A stretch of DNA of 33,231 bases from Rothia sp. (in: high G+C Gram-positive bacteria) (GTDB lineage Bacteria > Actinomycetota > Actinomycetes > Actinomycetales > Micrococcaceae), in contig JAUMUA010000001.1 of the NCBI GenBank assembly GCA_030530925.1, forward strand, positions 37,228-70,458, written 5' to 3'. Position numbers and translations under genes: made by a program. Of this stretch, positions 1-6,902 are shown piece by piece (the stretch's first letter is position 1; every line of letters begins with the position of its first letter). A model generated the notes under the pieces. The model was not told the origin of the DNA. It made no database searches and saw nothing but the letters and a program-made list of their open reading frames with translations.

Positions 1-1
1 C

Positions 2-79
2 GCCGGTGCCGCCATGGCTTTTAGCTCGGTATTTGTGGTGCTCAATTCATTGCGTCTGCACCGTTTTGAACGCTGTTAA
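2..79 (+). CDS. C-terminal end of heavy-metal P-type ATPase (partial)
   Basis: Only the last 25 codons and the TAA stop are present; the gene begins before the window. The visible peptide includes AMAFSSVFVVLNSLRLHRF, which matches the conserved last transmembrane helix and basic tail of copper/heavy-metal translocating P1B-type ATPases (usually A-M-A-x-S-S-V-x-V-V-x-N-S-L-R-L). Such pumps export Cu or related metals across the cytoplasmic membrane. The assignment rests on this tail alone, so the metal cannot be named. Some 260 bases separate it from the next gene. Confidence 0.7.
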   Translation, partial: AGAAMAFSSVFVVLNSLRLHRFERC

Positions 80-134
80 AAATTAAATTCAAAAAATTTG
101 TGACGAAACTACGTGAGCGCTCGTCTTATTAGCA

Positions 135-182
135 GACGGTACCCTTTGACGCTTCGACCAATTGCCCTTAAGAGGTACCGTC
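135..182. repeat. 9-bp inverted repeat around GGTACC in the sigma-gene upstream region
   Basis: GACGGTACC (135-143) and GGTACCGTC (174-182) are perfect reverse complements separated by 30 bases, each arm containing the palindrome GGTACC. No T-run follows, so it is a poor intrinsic terminator for the ATPase gene. A paired operator or a long-loop hairpin are both possible. The rest of 80-341 shows only the -10 listed separately. Confidence 0.45.
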
Positions 183-273
183 GCCTAAAACTTCGCAAGA
201 ACCACCTGCAGTTGAAGGAGCCGTGGTGAGTATTTTAAATCCTGCGGCACTCATGGACTTTACTTCCAAGTTG

Positions 274-279
274 TATAAT
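274..279 (+). promoter_or_regulatory. Candidate -10 (TATAAT) for the sigma operon
   Basis: A perfect TATAAT lies 62 bases before the GTG start of the sigma gene. No convincing TTGACA-like -35 sits 16-18 bases upstream, so the promoter may depend on an activator or an alternative sigma factor, or may be chance. Confidence 0.4.
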
Positions 280-341
280 CATTTTCGGTGCGCCCGGCGC
301 ACGATTACTGACAACAAATTTTTACCCAGAGAGGGCGGTCT

Positions 342-911
342 GTGGCTCCTTATTCCCCCGACGCCACACAGTTATCAGATCTTCCTGATTCTGTTCTCTG
401 TGAGCGCGCCAGTAGCGGCGATGTTGCCGCTTTCCAATCGCTTATTAGGCGGTATGCGCCTATGATGCGTGCCTATGCTATTCGCCTAACCGGTAGCCGT
501 TCTGATGCCGACGACGTCCTGCAAGAAACCTTTCTTCAAGCATGGAAAAAGGTCGACACCGTTCTTGAACCTGCCAAGGTGAAAAGCTGGCTCATGACCC
601 TCACCAGCAATAAATCCATTGACCTCATTAGATCCCGTAAGCCCACCTATGATCTTGATTCAGCAAGAGACTCGCAAAGTCGCGGTTCTAGCCCTGAAGA
701 TAATGCGATTACCAGCTCGCAGATGGGTGAGCTTAACAAGCTTTTGCAGAAACTCCCGCAAGACCAACGCCAAATTTGGGTGATGCGAGAGATGGGGGGC
801 TCCTCTTATAAAGAGATTGCAGAAGCTTTAGATGTGCCAGAAGCAACCGTTCGTGGTCGCCTTGCGCGGGCGCGAGTTACGTTGACTAAAGGAATGGAGG
901 GATGGAACTAG
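342..911 (+). CDS. RNA polymerase sigma factor, ECF-like sigma-70 family
   Basis: 189 residues from a GTG start, preceded by a weak purine-rich GAGAGGGCGG. Region 2 spans about residues 28-100 (LIRRYAPMMRAYAIRLTG, then DADDVLQETFLQAWKK, the core-binding/-10-melting helix typical of group 4 factors). Region 4 spans about 130-185 with LPQDQRQIWVMREMGG and a helix-turn-helix, SYKEIAEALDVPEATVRGRL, for -35 recognition. Length and two-domain layout are normal for ECF factors. The next gene, a zinc-finger anti-sigma-like protein, overlaps or closely follows its end, the usual sigma/anti-sigma arrangement. The presence of Asp23-like domains downstream suggests an envelope-stress regulon, which is inference. 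The actual ECF subgroup cannot be fixed by eye. Confidence 0.9.
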   Translation: MAPYSPDATQLSDLPDSVLCERASSGDVAAFQSLIRRYAPMMRAYAIRLTGSRSDADDVLQETFLQAWKKVDTVLEPAKVKSWLMTLTSNKSIDLIRSRKPTYDLDSARDSQSRGSSPEDNAITSSQMGELNKLLQKLPQDQRQIWVMREMGGSSYKEIAEALDVPEATVRGRLARARVTLTKGMEGWN

Positions 912-913
912 CC

Positions 914-1510
914 ATGAGTCAAGATTGTGCCAACACCCTCGATTCACTGAGCCTGTGGTTACAAGATGAAAAAGACGGGTTAAACCCGCCGGAGCATCAA
1001 GAACTGACGGCTCACATTAACAATTGCCCCACTTGCACCCAGCGCCTTGCCGCGTTGCGTCGTTTGGAGCAGGCCACTGAAGGCATGGTTTCTGCTGAGA
1101 TTGCGGAACAAGAGCAAGATATTACCTGGTTAGATCAGCTACTGGATAATATTGTGCTCGAAACTCGTGCCGGGCGTAACGTGCCACTTAGTGCAGAATA
1201 TGATGTCGATCAGCTGTCGATTACCGAAGGCGCCATTATTGCGGCAATTCGTGACGCCGCTGATGCGCTAGATAATACATTCATTGGTAGGTGCCGCCTG
1301 GTAGGCGATATAGACACCCCTGGTGAACCGGTGATTATCAATGCCACTGCGTCGGTTCGCCATGGTGTAGTCATTGAAGATGCTGCCGATTGTCTGCGTG
1401 AAATTATTGCCGAGCAAGTTAACCGTCTCTCAGAACTCAACGTGCAAGATATTAACGTTGAGGTTCAAGATCTTGACGCGCCTTCTTCTGCTGAAAAAGA
1501 AAAGCTATGA
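914..1510 (+). CDS. Zinc-finger anti-sigma-like protein with C-terminal Asp23-like domain
   Basis: 198 residues from the ATG at 914; an in-frame ATG at 902 sits one base after the GGAGG at 896-900, too close to use it, so 914 is preferred. The N-terminal ~60 residues carry H-x3-C-x2-C (HINNCPTC), the signature of the anti-sigma zinc-finger (ZAS/RskA-type) fold that holds an ECF sigma. There is no transmembrane helix. Residues ~100-195 (ITEGAIIAAIRDAADAL, then strand-rich IINATASVRHGVVIEDAADCLREII and VNRLSELNVQDINVEVQDL) match the pattern of the Asp23/Gls24 alkaline-shock family. It is the middle gene of a three-gene operon and ends in an ATGA overlap with the next gene. A soluble anti-sigma fused to an Asp23-like domain is unusual; the Asp23 call is by pattern only. 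Confidence 0.72.
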   Translation: MSQDCANTLDSLSLWLQDEKDGLNPPEHQELTAHINNCPTCTQRLAALRRLEQATEGMVSAEIAEQEQDITWLDQLLDNIVLETRAGRNVPLSAEYDVDQLSITEGAIIAAIRDAADALDNTFIGRCRLVGDIDTPGEPVIINATASVRHGVVIEDAADCLREIIAEQVNRLSELNVQDINVEVQDLDAPSSAEKEKL

Positions 1511-1965
1511 GCATATTAACCGACCTTTATATTGAGCCCATTGAATTTGATGATCAAGAGCTGGTGAGCTCTGAGGCCGTTGAGGCGCACAAAGTTCGTG
1601 AGGCAGTCTTGGCGCTGGACGGCGTCGCGCGGCTCTACCCGCGCGCTAATGCGCCTGAAAAATTTGCGCGCGCGGTAACTAATGTGGCGGTGGCGTTGCG
1701 CGGAGCGGTTGAAAACTTTATCAAGCCAGCGGCTGATGCTACTGATTCAGGCAGTGAGTCAGTGGATGATTTAGAGATGGCACCTCATGACTCCCCCCAA
1801 GAAAAACAACTCGATGCCAATTCGAGGCATCGAGTTAATGTTTTTATTCGTTTAGGGGTACAGCCTGACGCCGTAGTACCCGAGCTCGCTCAAGAAATCA
1901 CGCGAACCGTGCGCGAAGTATTGGGCGAGAACGTGGCTATCATGCTTGAGGTTGTGAACGCTTAG
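1507..1965 (+). CDS. Asp23/Gls24-like protein
   Basis: 152 residues; the ATG overlaps the upstream stop (ATGA, 1507-1510), so translation is probably coupled. Two blocks recall Asp23: residues ~29-70 (KVREAVLALDGVARLYPR, then a helix) and ~110-150 (HRVNVFIRLGVQPDAVVPELAQEITRTVREVLGENV...LEVV). An acidic, low-complexity linker (DATDSGSESVDDLEMAPHDS) separates them. The Asp23 family is linked to envelope/alkaline stress in Gram-positive bacteria, often membrane-tethered through AmaP; no AmaP is visible here. Its stop overlaps the convergent gene's stop (CTTAG). Function within the sigma/anti-sigma pathway is inferred from operon position. Confidence 0.65.
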   Translation: MSILTDLYIEPIEFDDQELVSSEAVEAHKVREAVLALDGVARLYPRANAPEKFARAVTNVAVALRGAVENFIKPAADATDSGSESVDDLEMAPHDSPQEKQLDANSRHRVNVFIRLGVQPDAVVPELAQEITRTVREVLGENVAIMLEVVNA

Positions 1966-2411
1966 TTCTTCTTCTCGTTCGCAGTTGAACCTGATTTGGT
2001 TGCTGAACCCTGTGGAGAAGTTGAAGCAGGTTTGGCCGATCCGGTCTTGGTTGAACCCGCCTTGGATGCGGTGGTATTAACACCGTTTTCTGCCTTGTTC
2101 TGGCGTGCTTGCGCTTCGCGCTTTGCGCGTGCTTCTGCATAGAGTTTTGCCGAGGAACGGTTGATGCCGGTACCCTGCCCCAGTTCTGGGTTATTGGGTT
2201 TCTCAACCAAAATGAGAGTTGCGCAAACCACCAAGGTCACCACAAAGACGGCACCCGCAATGGTGAGTGCAAGCAGACCATTAGGGCGGTTGTTAGTACC
2301 ACCGGTTGCGGTAATGAAGGTTATAAAAAATGCCACGAGGGCAAGAACTGCTGCCACAATCAGTGGGCCAGTTACTTGTTCTTTAATGCCGTGGGGGCGC
2401 TTTTCAGCCAC
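1962..2411 (-). CDS. Small two-helix membrane protein with Ser/Thr/Lys-rich tail (unknown)
   Basis: 149 residues starting with GTG, preceded by a strong AGGAGG seven bases upstream. Two hydrophobic segments lie at about residues 17-38 (LIVAAVLALVAFFITFIT) and 46-69 (LLALTIAGAVFVVTLVVCATLIL). The remainder is charged and then a low-complexity tail of T, S, A, G and K (repeated KxGSTK/GSxK units). Both ends are predicted cytoplasmic. I do not recognise a family. The gene converges on the sigma operon and the two stops overlap by four bases, leaving no room for a separate terminator between them. Confidence 0.75.
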   Translation of the reverse strand: MAEKRPHGIKEQVTGPLIVAAVLALVAFFITFITATGGTNNRPNGLLALTIAGAVFVVTLVVCATLILVEKPNNPELGQGTGINRSSAKLYAEARAKREAQARQNKAENGVNTTASKAGSTKTGSAKPASTSPQGSATKSGSTANEKKN

Positions 2412-2492
2412 TAAAATTCCTCCTGAAGTATTCCGTATTAGTCTACGCTGTGCGGGATAAAGAGCGAGCTCTTACGCCTGACAGTGAACGAA

Positions 2493-3146
2493 CTAACGTA
2501 ACTCGTTCGTAGCATGCTCCGTGTTCTTCTTTTCATCTGCGCCAAGGGCAAGAGCGCCGAGTAGCAAAAAGACACCGGTAATAATGGCGCCGCCACCAAT
2601 GGTTCCGAGCATAGCTTTGTCGCCAATTCCGCTGGTCACAACTAGCGCAGCGGCAGTGATGGTCATAATCAGGCCTTCTAGCTGCCAGTCTTTGCCGATT
2701 GCCAGTTTTTCTTTGGTGCGCATACCCAAAACCAGTTTGAGCACACTGGCTATTCCAAGTGCCACTGCGGTAATCAGGGCAAAGAAGAAAGTATTGCCAC
2801 TTAGCAACATCAAAAGTACCGCGGCACCGCCCAGCATCATTGCCATGGAATTGAGGGATTGCGCGGCGGGAGCGTCGTCGAACTTTACTCGGGTTGCAAA
2901 GAAAACATTGGCTAATCCAAGAGCCAGCATAAATACACCGCATGCAATGGTTACTCCGTGCAGGTGAGGCTGCTGCCAAAACACCGTGATAAGCCCAAAC
3001 ACCAGGTAGACGAGCGCGGTGGCAAGGGCGGGGGCGCCATGACGTGCGCCGTCGTGCTTGCCGCGTCCGCTACCGGGCGCGGGTGGGCTGATGCGCGGTT
3101 GCTGGGATGCGTGGTTTTCTGAAAACTCGTTGTGGGGTGAAGTCAC
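2493..3146 (-). CDS. Six-helix integral membrane protein, HdeD/DUF308-like (unknown)
   Basis: 217 residues from GTG. A hydrophilic N-terminus of ~38 residues rich in P, G, H and S is followed by six hydrophobic segments in three pairs (about 42-58, 64-84, 100-118, 122-140, 155-170, 180-203), with short charged loops and a charged C-terminus. This hairpin-repeat layout resembles HdeD/DUF308 proteins but no diagnostic motif is visible. No Shine-Dalgarno precedes the GTG; a TACTCT hexamer lies seven bases upstream, suggesting leaderless translation. The gene is 81 bases upstream of the 149-residue membrane protein on the same strand, and that gene has its own strong ribosome site. Confidence 0.75.
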   Translation of the reverse strand: MTSPHNEFSENHASQQPRISPPAPGSGRGKHDGARHGAPALATALVYLVFGLITVFWQQPHLHGVTIACGVFMLALGLANVFFATRVKFDDAPAAQSLNSMAMMLGGAAVLLMLLSGNTFFFALITAVALGIASVLKLVLGMRTKEKLAIGKDWQLEGLIMTITAAALVVTSGIGDKAMLGTIGGGAIITGVFLLLGALALGADEKKNTEHATNELR

Positions 3147-3153
3147 GTTGTCT

Positions 3154-3159
3154 AGAGTA
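3154..3159 (-). promoter_or_regulatory. Candidate -10 (TACTCT) for leaderless membrane-protein mRNA
   Basis: On the minus strand TACTCT is followed by seven bases and then the GTG at 3146. With no Shine-Dalgarno, the transcript would begin at or next to the start codon. Confidence 0.45.
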
Positions 3160-3167
3160 TCGAAGAA

Positions 3168-3203
3168 AGCTGAACGCTGGCGAACGACGCCGCGATTTCA
3201 GCT
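3168..3203 (-). terminator. Hairpin downstream of pdxR, possible weak terminator
   Basis: AGCTGAA (3168-3174) pairs with TTCAGCT (3197-3203), and an inner GGCG (3179-3182) pairs with CGCC (3188-3191). It lies 33 bases past the pdxR stop on the minus strand. The following minus-strand bases are only moderately T-rich (TTCTTCG), so termination would be weak; it could also be part of the next gene's upstream region. Confidence 0.35.
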
Positions 3204-3235
3204 CATCGCGTTCTCAAGGGCTTTGTTCAAGAGGG

Positions 3236-4894
3236 TTATTTTAGCGGGTTGTTCTTTAGCGACGTGACTTCTGCACCGCGCACACTCTGGGCAACCAAAT
3301 GAACGCCGCGTTCTAAGGCGCGTTCTGTCACACCACCAAAGCCCACCACAACCCCGAATGCTCGTTCGTTTTCTGCAGCACCTGAGTGTGCCCAGTAATC
3401 CCCCAGGGCAGCCACGCGCACCCCTGCCTGTTCTGCCTTCTCAACCACGAATTGTTCGGTGTTTTCGTTCGCAAAATCAGGGGCAAATTTCAGCACCACA
3501 TGCAACCCGCCGTCCATAGGTAAAACTTGTACCCACCCGGGCAAGTGTTCCTGTTCCAACGCGGTTAACAACACGTTGCGTCGAGCTTTATATACCCGGC
3601 GCATTCTAGCGATGTGTCGTCGTACCCCGCCGTCGAGCATAAATTGACTTATGGCATCTTGCACCATGGCAGAAACCGGTGAGCCTAAATCGGCACGCAA
3701 CCCGGCGAGCGCCGGCGTCAGTTGCGCCGGTGCCAGCATGTACCCCAAACCCAAGCCGGGGGTGAGGGTTTTTGCGAACGAGCCAAGAGTGATGACACGG
3801 TCAAGATCGTCTGCGCGCTCTATTTGCCCTATGTGTGAGGTGTGGTTGTTCTGTGCGGGGCGTGCAAGCGCCGCCAACGCGGGCAGTGGCTCACCCACGT
3901 AACGAAGTTCTGAATCGTAGTCGTCCTCCACAATATAGGCGTCATGTTCTGCCGCCCAGGTGAGCAGTTCTAGACGCCGCGCAACGGGCATCGAGGCACC
4001 CAGCGGGTATTGATGACTAGGGGCAACGAGTACAAGATCGGGTTTATGGCGAGTAGGTAGCCCTGCGGGATTGAGTCCATTTTCATCGACCGCAATGGGC
4101 AAAATTTCGTGCCCAAACGTTGCCGGAATTTTGTGCAACGAGGGGTACCCGGGGTTTTCCACCGCCACGCGCAGGGGGCGGTTTCTGCGTTCGCGGCGCA
4201 AAGTTGAGAGCACCAGGCGAAAGGCATCGCGGGCACCGGCGGTCACCATAATGGTTTCGGGCTCCCGCACCACAGACCGCATGAGTCGTAGGTGTTCTGC
4301 CAGTTGTTGTTGCAGCGCAGGGGAGCCCATCGCGGGGTAGGTTTTGCTGGGGTCTGCGGCGGCTTTACGCCATGCGGCACGCCAGGGGGCAGTAGCAATA
4401 GTTGCGGTATCGGGACTGCCCGGGCGCAGGTCAATAATATTTTTAGTGGGCAGTTTCATGGGTGTGGCACGCCCTATACGACGGGGAACCTCGTCGGGGG
4501 CTGGGGTGTGCATTACCGGTGTGCGGGCGCGCTGGGTTTGCGCAGATACTATCGGCGACGCTGCAGACGGGCGCGGGTTAAGATGCGAGCCCGGCGCAAG
4601 AGCCTGGCGCGGTGCGGCGTCCAGTTCTTGTAGGTCAGCACTGACTTTAGTGCCGCTGCGACCAGTGCTCACATACCCCTCCCCCGCTAATTGTTCGTAG
4701 GCGGCAACCACCGATCCGCGCGAAATGGCCAACCGCGCAGAAAGCGTGCGCGTGGCGGGCAGAGAGTCACCCGGGGTGAGGGTTTGCGAAAGAATGAGCC
4801 CGCGAATCTGCTCCGCTAGCTGCGAAGGCAACGAAATCGGAGAGTTCTTTTGAATCTGCAACGGCAAGTCTGCCGGAGTTGAGGAGCGCGCCAT
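3236..4894 (-). CDS. pdxR: PdxR, MocR-family (GntR / aminotransferase) regulator of PLP synthesis
   Basis: 552 residues. The N-terminus (about 18-85) is a GntR winged helix-turn-helix (PSQLAEQIRGLILSQTLTPG, then LPATRTLSARLAISRGSVVAAYEQL). A ~60-residue proline-rich linker joins it to an aminotransferase fold I domain (about 150-545) with EDDYDSE (323-329) and the PLP-lysine motif GSFAKTLTPG (K375). This is the MocR architecture; members next to pdxST are PdxR, which senses PLP and in Corynebacterium glutamicum activates pdxST. Here it is divergent from pdxS with 83 bases between start codons. No Shine-Dalgarno precedes the ATG; TATGCT lies six bases upstream, so the mRNA is probably leaderless. 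The linker is somewhat longer than usual. Confidence 0.92.
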   Translation of the reverse strand: MARSSTPADLPLQIQKNSPISLPSQLAEQIRGLILSQTLTPGDSLPATRTLSARLAISRGSVVAAYEQLAGEGYVSTGRSGTKVSADLQELDAAPRQALAPGSHLNPRPSAASPIVSAQTQRARTPVMHTPAPDEVPRRIGRATPMKLPTKNIIDLRPGSPDTATIATAPWRAAWRKAAADPSKTYPAMGSPALQQQLAEHLRLMRSVVREPETIMVTAGARDAFRLVLSTLRRERRNRPLRVAVENPGYPSLHKIPATFGHEILPIAVDENGLNPAGLPTRHKPDLVLVAPSHQYPLGASMPVARRLELLTWAAEHDAYIVEDDYDSELRYVGEPLPALAALARPAQNNHTSHIGQIERADDLDRVITLGSFAKTLTPGLGLGYMLAPAQLTPALAGLRADLGSPVSAMVQDAISQFMLDGGVRRHIARMRRVYKARRNVLLTALEQEHLPGWVQVLPMDGGLHVVLKFAPDFANENTEQFVVEKAEQAGVRVAALGDYWAHSGAAENERAFGVVVGFGGVTERALERGVHLVAQSVRGAEVTSLKNNPLK

Positions 4895-4900
4895 GTTTTT

Positions 4901-4906
4901 AGCATA
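4901..4906 (-). promoter_or_regulatory. Candidate -10 (TATGCT) for leaderless pdxR mRNA
   Basis: TATGCT on the minus strand, then six bases (AAAAAC) and the ATG at 4894. The upstream TGGTCTA half-site (4924-4930) falls where the -35 would be, so bound PdxR could block its own promoter. Confidence 0.55.
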
Positions 4907-4907
4907 G

Positions 4908-4965
4908 TCACCTAGTCAGGTGATGGTCTAAAAATTTTTGTAAATTCTGGCACTGTAATAGACCA
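4908..4965. promoter_or_regulatory. Putative PdxR operator region between pdxR and pdxS
   Basis: Two nested symmetries fill the 83-base divergent region. TGGTCTA (4924-4930) and TAGACCA (4959-4965) form a 7-bp inverted repeat spaced by 28 bases, and TCACCT (4908-4913) and AGGTGA (4918-4923) form a compact 6-bp inverted repeat. From memory, the C. glutamicum PdxR site has a GTGGWCTA core, which the TGGTCTA half-sites match. CACTGT (4951-4956) and ACAGTG (4971-4976) add a third small inverted repeat just before the pdxS start. Assignment to PdxR is by position and core match. Confidence 0.6.
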
Positions 4966-4977
4966 CGGAAACAGTGC

Positions 4978-5895
4978 ATGGTTATGAACATGACTGAAAA
5001 CAACAACGTAACCGGCTCACCGCTCGTCAAACGCGGACTCGCAGACATGCTCAAAGGCGGCGTCATCATGGACGTCGTCACCCCCGAACAAGCAAAAATT
5101 GCCGAGGACGCCGGCGCAGTAGCCGTCATGGCACTCGAACGCGTACCCGCCGACATTCGCGCGCAAGGCGGCGTGGCTCGCATGTCTGACCCCGACATGA
5201 TTGAGGGAATCATCGACGCTGTATCCATTCCTGTCATGGCAAAAGCACGCATCGGGCACTTTGTTGAAGCGCAGATTCTTGAAGCCCTCAAGGTTGATTA
5301 CATCGACGAATCCGAGGTACTTTCCCCCGCTGACTACGTCAATCACATCGACAAGCAAAACTTCAAAGTTCCTTTCGTGTGCGGTGCAACCAACCTAGGT
5401 GAAGCTTTGCGTCGCATCGCAGAAGGCGCCGCAATGATCCGCTCCAAGGGTGAAGCTGGCACCGGTGACGTCTCCGAAGCCACCAAACATATCCGCACCA
5501 TCAAGAGCCAAATCGCCGAATTGCAGGCACTTTATGCCGTCTCACCTGATCTTCTCTATGTGAAGGCAAAAGAGCTCGCCGCACCTTACGACATCGTCCT
5601 CGAAGTTGCCAAGACCGGCAAGCTCCCCGTTGTACTTTTCACCGCAGGCGGTGTAGCAACCCCCGCCGACGCCGCCATGATGATGCAGCTCGGTGCCGAC
5701 GGCGTTTTCGTAGGCTCCGGCATCTTCAAGTCCGGTAACCCCGAAGCGCGCGCAAAAGCAATCGTCAAAGCAACCGCACAATACGATGATGCCGCAGCAG
5801 TAGCCGACGCCTCCCGCGGACTCGGCGAAGCAATGGTTGGCATCAACGTGGCTGACCTTCCCGCACCACACCGCCTGGCAGAGCGCGGCTGGTAA
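4978..5895 (+). CDS. pdxS: Pyridoxal 5'-phosphate synthase subunit PdxS
   Basis: 305 residues, normal length. PdxS makes PLP from ribose 5-phosphate, glyceraldehyde 3-phosphate and ammonia in a (beta/alpha)8 barrel that assembles into dodecamers and receives ammonia from PdxT. Near-invariant signatures are present: GGVIMDVV with catalytic Asp32, [33 protein letters not shown] with Lys89 (sugar Schiff-base lysine), and [10 protein letters not shown] with Lys157 (second lysine). The C-terminus [14 protein letters not shown] is typical. The ATG at 4978 has a weak GGAA eight bases upstream; ATGs at 4984 and 4990 are alternatives but have no better site. Codon use is strongly C-ending, unlike the AT-rich region starting near 7150. 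Confidence 0.97.
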   Translation: MVMNMTENNNVTGSPLVKRGLADMLKGGVIMDVVTPEQAKIAEDAGAVAVMALERVPADIRAQGGVARMSDPDMIEGIIDAVSIPVMAKARIGHFVEAQILEALKVDYIDESEVLSPADYVNHIDKQNFKVPFVCGATNLGEALRRIAEGAAMIRSKGEAGTGDVSEATKHIRTIKSQIAELQALYAVSPDLLYVKAKELAAPYDIVLEVAKTGKLPVVLFTAGGVATPADAAMMMQLGADGVFVGSGIFKSGNPEARAKAIVKATAQYDDAAAVADASRGLGEAMVGINVADLPAPHRLAERGW

Positions 5896-5898
5896 ATA

Positions 5899-5913
5899 CG
5901 CAGACGGTCTGCG
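5899..5913. repeat. 15-bp palindrome just after pdxS
   Basis: CGCAGAC, a central G, and GTCTGCG form a perfect 7-bp inverted repeat beginning four bases past the pdxS stop and touching the left end of the larger element at 5913. No T-run follows. It may be part of the same inserted structure or a protein-binding site. Confidence 0.4.
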
Positions 5914-6011
5914 AGAAACGGTTCGGGAGGGAGTGCTCCTGCCCAGTTTCTTAGTGGTCGCGAACGACCACGAGAAACCTGGGCAGACAGAGCCCTCCCT
6001 CACCGTTTCTC
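5913..6011. repeat. Quasi-palindromic intergenic element, copy 1
   Basis: A 99-base imperfect palindrome. Outer arms GAGAAACGGT (5913-5922) and ACCGTTTCTC (6002-6011) are perfect complements. Further in, GGGAGGG (5925-5931) pairs with CCCTCCC (5993-5999), TGCCCAG (5940-5946) with CTGGGCA (5979-5985), and GTGGTCG (5954-5960) with CGACCAC (5965-5971) around a CGAA tetraloop. It is related to copy 2 (6071-6160) read on the other strand, sharing blocks such as TTCGGGA/CTCGGGA, CCTGYYCAGTTTCT and GGTCGCG. No transposase is nearby. It resembles REP/REPIN or MITE-like elements but I do not recognise a named family. Confidence 0.7.
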
Positions 6012-6070
6012 TTCGCCCGTTGAGGTGATCTAGTGGGTTCTCGAGTTTTCTATTGAGCTCGTGAGTTGCG

Positions 6071-6160
6071 CATGCAGGGCGAGGGTTCCGCCTGTTCATG
6101 TTTTCCCCAGGTCGCCCGCGACCTGCAGAAACTGAACAGGGGCACTCCCGAGCCGGCATG
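6071..6160. repeat. Quasi-palindromic intergenic element, copy 2 (inverted)
   Basis: A 90-base imperfect palindrome with CATGC (6071-6075) and GCATG (6156-6160) at its ends, CCTGTTCA (6091-6098) pairing with TGAACAGG (6133-6140), and CAGGTCGC (6108-6115) pairing with GCGACCTG (6118-6125). On the minus strand it aligns along most of its length with copy 1. Where copy 1 has a CC/GG pair (5942-5943 with 5982-5983), copy 2 has TT/AA (6095-6096 with 6135-6136): compensatory changes that keep the stem. The two copies sit head to head 59 bases apart between pdxS and pdxT. Confidence 0.68.
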
Positions 6161-6247
6161 GGCAACCTATGCGCTTACCCCGCCTAACCCACCTCCTCCA
6201 ACTCAACATTTTTGTAATTACACAAGTTTTCTCTTTGTGAGGTTTTC

Positions 6248-6856
6248 ATGCAGCAACTTCCCGGCACCGGCAGGCGAGTAGGCGTCCTCGCACTTCAAGG
6301 TGGAGTTTCCGAGCACGCAGCAATGCTGCAGGAGTTGGGCGCAGAGGTTGTTCTGGTTAAGAAATCCGTCCAGCTTGAAGGTCTTGATGCGCTCGTGTTG
6401 CCCGGTGGCGAGTCCTCCACGATTGACCGACTCACCCGCATTTTGGGGGTGCGTGAGGCACTTATCGAGGCGATTTCTAGCGGTCTGCCTACCTTGGGCA
6501 CGTGTGCCGGATTAATTATGCTCGCTCGCGAAATTACCGACCCCGCCCCGGGGCAGCAGTCGCTCGGCGTCCTGGATATTACGGTGGATCGCAATGCGTT
6601 TGGTTCACAGGTTGCCTCTGCAGAAACCGTGCTGGATTGGCAGAGTCCCAGCGGGGAATCGCACCAAGTCAAGGCGGCTTTTATTCGCGCCCCGCGCGTG
6701 GTGCATACTGGCGACGACGTCGAAATCACTGCCCGCTATCACGATGAGATTGTGGGTGTGCGCGCAGGCAATGTGCTCGGAATTGCGTTTCACCCCGAAC
6801 TTTGCGGCGAGACTGCTTTGCATCAGGAATTACTGAGTTTAGCGCAGAAGAAATAA
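6248..6856 (+). CDS. pdxT: PLP synthase glutaminase subunit PdxT
   Basis: 202 residues, normal length. PdxT is a class I glutamine amidotransferase that releases ammonia from glutamine and channels it into PdxS. The triad is visible: nucleophile Cys86 in GTCAG, with His182 and Glu184 in FHPEL; the oxyanion/PdxS-contact motif PGGES is at 52-56. VGVLALQGGVSEH at the N-terminus is typical. The ATG has a TGAGG about seven bases upstream. The gap from pdxS is 352 bases, much wider than in most pdxST operons, and is filled by the two quasi-palindromic elements; whether pdxT is still co-transcribed or has its own promoter is not clear. Confidence 0.96.
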   Translation: MQQLPGTGRRVGVLALQGGVSEHAAMLQELGAEVVLVKKSVQLEGLDALVLPGGESSTIDRLTRILGVREALIEAISSGLPTLGTCAGLIMLAREITDPAPGQQSLGVLDITVDRNAFGSQVASAETVLDWQSPSGESHQVKAAFIRAPRVVHTGDDVEITARYHDEIVGVRAGNVLGIAFHPELCGETALHQELLSLAQKK

Positions 6857-6902
6857 TAAGACTTGTAGCTGGCTAGCTCAAATACAGTGGTTTACTGAAT
6901 AG

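Noticed and set aside
223..465. 80-codon frame beginning before the sigma gene
   Set aside because: It overlaps the sigma gene in another frame; the peptide has no recognisable features and most of its length is explained by the sigma coding sequence and its leader.
5913..6160. CRISPR array
   Set aside because: The repeated segments are two inverted palindromic copies with no regular spacers and no cas genes nearby.
5542..6165. 207-codon minus-strand frame over the pdxS end and the intergenic repeats
   Set aside because: It is antisense to pdxS and passes through the quasi-palindromes; the predicted peptide is a Cys/Arg-rich shadow.
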